The notes below the pieces were generated by a model. That model saw only the letters and a list, made by a program, of their open reading frames with translations, searched no databases and was not told where the DNA came from. This document shows positions 5,952 through 8,519 of a DNA stretch of 8,519 nt, one piece after another. The stretch's first letter is position 1; every line of letters begins with the position of its first letter. This stretch comes from Betaproteobacteria bacterium (GTDB lineage Bacteria > Pseudomonadota > Gammaproteobacteria > Burkholderiales > Burkholderiaceae): NCBI GenBank assembly GCA_009921765.1, contig RFXC01000185.1, positions 1 through 8,519 on the forward strand, in the 5' to 3' direction. The translations under genes were made by a program, and so were the position numbers.

Positions 5952-7463
5952 ATGACCGACCCCACACGCCCCACGTCCCCCCCTGATGCCGGGCTTGCCC
6001 TGGTCTGGCTGCGCCGCGACCTGCGTCTGGATGACCATGCAGCGCTCGCCACGGCACTCACGCACGCGGACCGGGTCGCGCTCTGTTTCGTCTTCGACCG
6101 CAGCATTCTCGATCCACTGCCACGCAGCGACCGCCGGGTGGCCTTCATTCGCGAGTCGCTGATCGAACTGGATCAAAGGCTCCGGCAGCTGGGCGGTGCC
6201 CTGTGGGTGACGCACGGCGAACCGGCTGAAGCCATTCCCGCCCTCGCACTCCGGCTGGGCGCGCGCGTGGTGGTGGCCGCGCATGATTACGAACCAGCGG
6301 CGATCTCGCGCGATCGCGAAGTCGCTTCGCGGCTCGCCGCCTCGGGCCGCGAGCTCATCACCTGCAAAGACCACGCGATCTTTGATCGCAGCGAAGTGCT
6401 GACGCTGGACGGTCGCCCGTTTTCGGTGTTTTCACCCTACAAGCGCGCCTGGCTGCGCGCGCTTGAGGCCGCTCCCGACGCAGTCGCCCGCCAGGACACA
6501 TCCCTTACGGGGCGGCTGCTCGCGCCGCAACCGGGCACCGGTGGGCCCACCGCGTGGCATCAGGCCGGCGTGCCCAGCCTCGAGACGCTCGACTTTATGC
6601 CCGTTCAGCTGGCCGATGTCGGCATCACGCCCGGCACTTCAGGCGCCGAAAAGCTGCTCTCCGACTTCGGCAGCCGGATTGGTCGCTACGGAGAGACGCG
6701 CGATTTCCCGGGCGTGAAAGGCCCCTCATATCTCTCGGTCCACATGCGGTTTGGCACGCTCTCAGTGCGACACGCTGCGCGCCTGGCCCGTCACGCCATT
6801 GAAAGCGACCCCGCTGCCCGAGCCGGCGCCGATACCTGGCTATCGGAGCTCATCTGGCGCGACTTCTATTTTCAAATTCTGTGGCACCACCCGCGTGTGG
6901 TGGAACGCGCTTTCCGCGCCGAGTACGACACGATCCGCTGGACCGACGATCAGGCACTCTTTGCGGCCTGGTGCGAGGGCCGTACCGGCTATCCGCTGAT
7001 CGATGCAGCCATGGCTCAGATCAATCGCACGGGATACATGCATAACCGGCTGCGGATGGTCGTCGCCTCGTTTCTCACCAAGGACCTGGGACTCGACTGG
7101 CGCTGGGGCGAGCGGTATTTCGCCGACCACCTGATCGACTTTGATCTGTCCGCGAACAATGGCGGCTGGCAATGGGCGTCATCGAGCGGCTGCGATGCGC
7201 AGCCCTACTTCCGGATCTTCAATCCGGTCACACAGTCGCAGCGATTCGATCCCGAAGGTCGATTCATCCGGCGCTACCTGCCGCAACTCGCGAATCTGTC
7301 CAACAAGGACATCCACGCGCCCTGGCTTGCCCCTGCCATGGTGCTGGCTGGGGCAGGGGTGACACTAGGCAGCAACTATCCCCGGCCGGTCGTCGATCAC
7401 GATCAGGCCAGACAGGCAACACTTGCCCGCTATGCGGTGGTGAAATCGAAAGCGGTGGGCTGA
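5952..7463 (+). CDS. phrB: Deoxyribodipyrimidine photolyase (class I CPD photolyase)
   Basis: Light-driven repair of cyclobutane pyrimidine dimers with FAD as cofactor. From the ATG at 5952 the protein is 503 aa, normal for the class. The N-terminal antenna domain begins with LVWLRRDLRLDDHAAL (17-32). The C-terminal FAD domain contains WLSELIWRDFYFQIL (296-310), GRTGYPLIDAAM (343-354), MHNRLRMVVASFLTKDL (363-379) and DFDLSANNGGWQWASS (396-411). Residues matching the E. coli electron-transfer tryptophans W382, W359 and W306 are W406, W383 and W330, so a working photoreduction chain is likely. The frame is open back to 5874, but upstream codons overlap yqgE and carry no homology. A weak GAG lies 6 nt before the ATG. 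A cryptochrome assignment is less likely given the close match to repair enzymes. It is divergent from yqgE and convergent with the rubredoxin gene. Confidence 0.95.
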   Translation: MTDPTRPTSPPDAGLALVWLRRDLRLDDHAALATALTHADRVALCFVFDRSILDPLPRSDRRVAFIRESLIELDQRLRQLGGALWVTHGEPAEAIPALALRLGARVVVAAHDYEPAAISRDREVASRLAASGRELITCKDHAIFDRSEVLTLDGRPFSVFSPYKRAWLRALEAAPDAVARQDTSLTGRLLAPQPGTGGPTAWHQAGVPSLETLDFMPVQLADVGITPGTSGAEKLLSDFGSRIGRYGETRDFPGVKGPSYLSVHMRFGTLSVRHAARLARHAIESDPAARAGADTWLSELIWRDFYFQILWHHPRVVERAFRAEYDTIRWTDDQALFAAWCEGRTGYPLIDAAMAQINRTGYMHNRLRMVVASFLTKDLGLDWRWGERYFADHLIDFDLSANNGGWQWASSSGCDAQPYFRIFNPVTQSQRFDPEGRFIRRYLPQLANLSNKDIHAPWLAPAMVLAGAGVTLGSNYPRPVVDHDQARQATLARYAVVKSKAVG

Positions 7464-7471
7464 CCGCTGCC

Positions 7472-7492
7472 GGTCGAGCTCAGAGCTCGACC
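7472..7492. terminator. Hairpin between convergent phrB and rubredoxin genes
   Basis: GGTCGAGCT (7472-7480) and AGCTCGACC (7484-7492) form a perfect 9-bp stem with a 3-nt loop. It lies 8 bp after the phrB stop, and on the other strand it covers the last codons and the stop of rubredoxin. No U-tract follows on either strand, so it is not a textbook intrinsic terminator. It may stabilise 3' ends or act with Rho for both convergent messages. The symmetry is certain and the role is inferred. Confidence 0.5.
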
Positions 7493-7665
7493 ATCTCGAA
7501 GTCTTCCTTGCGCGCGCCGCATTCCGGACAGGTCCAGTTCATGGGCACATCTTCCCAGCGGGTACCCGGGGCAATGCCCTCATCGGGCAGGCCAGCGGCT
7601 TCGTCGTAAATCCAGCCGCAGATCAGGCACATCCAGGTGCGAAACGGGGCGTCGGTGGTGCTCAT
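7480..7665 (-). CDS. Rubredoxin
   Basis: A 61-aa single-iron electron carrier of the cytoplasm. The two CxxC knuckles that hold Fe are intact: MCLICGW (Cys13, Cys16) and TCPECGA (Cys46, Cys49). The core WIYDEAAGLPDEGIAPGT (18-35) and WEDVPMNWTCP (37-47) are standard rubredoxin. The frame is open upstream to 7767, but the ATG at 7665 gives the family's normal start and length; the extension would run through an intergenic stretch that includes a T-tract. No clear Shine-Dalgarno is visible. The partner oxidoreductase is not in the window, so the physiological role (for example electron supply to an oxygenase or oxidative-stress defence) is open. Confidence 0.94.
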   Translation of the reverse strand: MSTTDAPFRTWMCLICGWIYDEAAGLPDEGIAPGTRWEDVPMNWTCPECGARKEDFEMVEL

Positions 7666-7759
7666 GTTGGTGAAGCTGTCCGGGTGAGGGTTCGGTAGGG
7701 AAGATGCTATAAAAAATGTGCGAAGCCGAAGCGGTGGCTCGGGCGTAGAGATGGTGGAC
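7666..7759. other. Intergenic stretch between terC-family gene and rubredoxin
   Basis: These 94 bp should contain the end of the TerC-family message and the rubredoxin promoter, both on the minus strand. A run of six T on the minus strand (7716-7711) is preceded by a weak imperfect hairpin (arms 7740-7736 and 7727-7723), and followed by TATAGC (7711-7706, 4/6 to a -10) without a good -35. Either a poor intrinsic terminator or a weak promoter would fit, and neither is convincing. Confidence 0.3.
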
Positions 7760-8491
7760 TCAGCCACTCTCCGCGCCAGACGCGCTGGACTGTCGCATCA
7801 GCAACGCCTTGCCGATGGCAAGTACCAGCACGGCAGACAAAGCGCCCGCCACGTTGCCGAGCGTGTGTATGTCGGTGCCGAAGGACGCAGCCAGGCCATC
7901 AGCCCAGGTCTTGATGCCGGGGTCGCTCACACCGATTTCACCGGCGATAAAGCCCAGGAGCGCCGCCCCCAGCCACACGATAATCGGGAAACGTTCGATC
8001 ACTTTCAGGAGCAGCGCCGACCCAAAAATCACCAGCGGAATGGACAGCGCGAGACCAATGACCAGCAGCAGCGTGGAACCCTTGGCGGCCGCCGCCACGG
8101 CAATCACATTGTCAAGACTCATCACCAGATCGGCGATCAGGATCGTACGGACCGCGGAAGCCATGCCCGGCCCCTCGCCCCCCTCGGCCCCCTCATGATC
8201 GCCTTCGGGCAGCACCAGCGTGACACCGATGTACACCAGCAGCACTGCGCCGATCAGCTTGAGATAGGGAAGCTGCAGCAGCTGTACCGCCACCAGCGTG
8301 AGCACGATTCGCATGACGATGGCTGCGCCCGAACCGATCATGATCGCCTGCTTCTGCTGCTTGGGCGGCAGCGACCGCGCAGCCAGCGCGATCACCACTG
8401 CGTTATCTCCCGACAACAGGATGTTGACCCAGATGATCTGGGTGAGTGCGACCCAGAATGCAGCGGTTCCAAACTCGATGCTGGCTTCCAC
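7760..8491 (-). CDS. TerC/YjbE-family integral membrane protein, possible metal-ion exporter
   Basis: A 243-aa inner-membrane protein of the TerC superfamily (YjbE/YkoY-like). About seven hydrophobic segments can be seen, near residues 11-36, 48-70, 74-94, 113-136, 141-163, 169-186 and 212-232. The two hallmark acidic motifs inside the membrane are SGDN (27-30) and DLVMSLDN (121-128), related by the family's internal repeat. Some Bacillus members export manganese, often to metallate secreted proteins; tellurite resistance itself is not implied. The loop between segments 3 and 4 (97-109) is short, acidic and glycine-rich. The start is GTG at 8491, supported by AGGAG 6 nt upstream. A yybP-ykoY Mn riboswitch precedes some family genes, but only 28 bp upstream are in the window, so its presence cannot be judged. 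Substrate is inferred from family only. Confidence 0.9.
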   Translation of the reverse strand: MEASIEFGTAAFWVALTQIIWVNILLSGDNAVVIALAARSLPPKQQKQAIMIGSGAAIVMRIVLTLVAVQLLQLPYLKLIGAVLLVYIGVTLVLPEGDHEGAEGGEGPGMASAVRTILIADLVMSLDNVIAVAAAAKGSTLLLVIGLALSIPLVIFGSALLLKVIERFPIIVWLGAALLGFIAGEIGVSDPGIKTWADGLAASFGTDIHTLGNVAGALSAVLVLAIGKALLMRQSSASGAESG

Positions 8492-8497
8492 GCGTGT

Positions 8498-8502
8498 CTC
8501 CT
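8498..8502 (-). promoter_or_regulatory. Shine-Dalgarno AGGAG supporting the GTG start of the TerC-family gene
   Basis: AGGAG on the minus strand lies 6 nt before the GTG at 8491. It is one of the better ribosome sites in the window and settles the start codon. Confidence 0.7.
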
Positions 8503-8519
8503 GCTAGGTCGCGAAATCG

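Noticed and set aside
5906..6148. Longer N-terminus for YqgE
   Set aside because: The extra codons are antisense to photolyase and lack similarity to the family, whose proteins begin close to the HFLIAMP motif.
7706..7740. Intrinsic terminator for the TerC-family gene
   Set aside because: The stem is short, includes a G-U pair, and is separated from the T-run by 6 nt; kept only as a remark in the intergenic entry.
8492..8519. yybP-ykoY manganese riboswitch upstream of the TerC-family gene
   Set aside because: Only 28 bp are available and they show just a ribosome site; the element cannot be supported from this window.

Overview
The window is GC-rich, tightly packed chromosomal DNA, most likely from a betaproteobacterium (Rhodocyclales or Burkholderiales type). 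That placement rests on remembered family resemblance and gene neighbourhood, not on a search. The main clues are a yqgE-ruvX-pyrR-pyrB-pyrC' cluster with a catalytically dead dihydroorotase-like PyrC', a nearby short rubredoxin, and apaH next to a PlsC-like acyltransferase. No tRNA, rRNA, CRISPR array or insertion sequence was seen.

Layout from left to right. (1) 1-584, plus: the 3' part of apaH (diadenosine tetraphosphatase), apparently frameshifted a few codons before its end. (2) 581-1402, plus: a lysophospholipid acyltransferase starting at a TTG that overlaps the restored apaH stop. (3) 1418-2106, minus: a vapBC-type toxin-antitoxin pair with two overlapping 18-bp palindromes in front of it. 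(4) 2156-5905, minus: five overlapping or nearly touching genes in transcription order yqgE, ruvX, pyrR, pyrB, pyrC'. (5) 5952-7463, plus: a class I DNA photolyase divergent from yqgE; the 46-bp gap holds a perfect TATAAT on the minus strand. (6) 7480-7665, minus: rubredoxin, convergent with phrB across a perfect 9-bp-stem hairpin. (7) 7760-8491, minus: a TerC/YjbE-family membrane protein with GTG start and good Shine-Dalgarno.

How the genes work together: PyrB carries out the committed step of de novo pyrimidine synthesis. PyrC' is expected to be its non-catalytic structural partner, as in Pseudomonas, so an active dihydroorotase should be encoded elsewhere. PyrR is a uracil phosphoribosyltransferase-fold regulator. 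RuvX and YqgE travel with the cluster without a known pyrimidine role. Photolyase and vapBC look like accessory pieces set among housekeeping genes; vapBC lies directly behind pyrC' on the same strand, so pyr read-through could reach it.

I did not find a convincing undescribed system. The points most worth checking are the apaH frameshift, the triple half-site vapBC operator, the possible leaderless or divergent pyr/phrB promoter, the pseudo-dihydroorotase, and the convergent hairpin.
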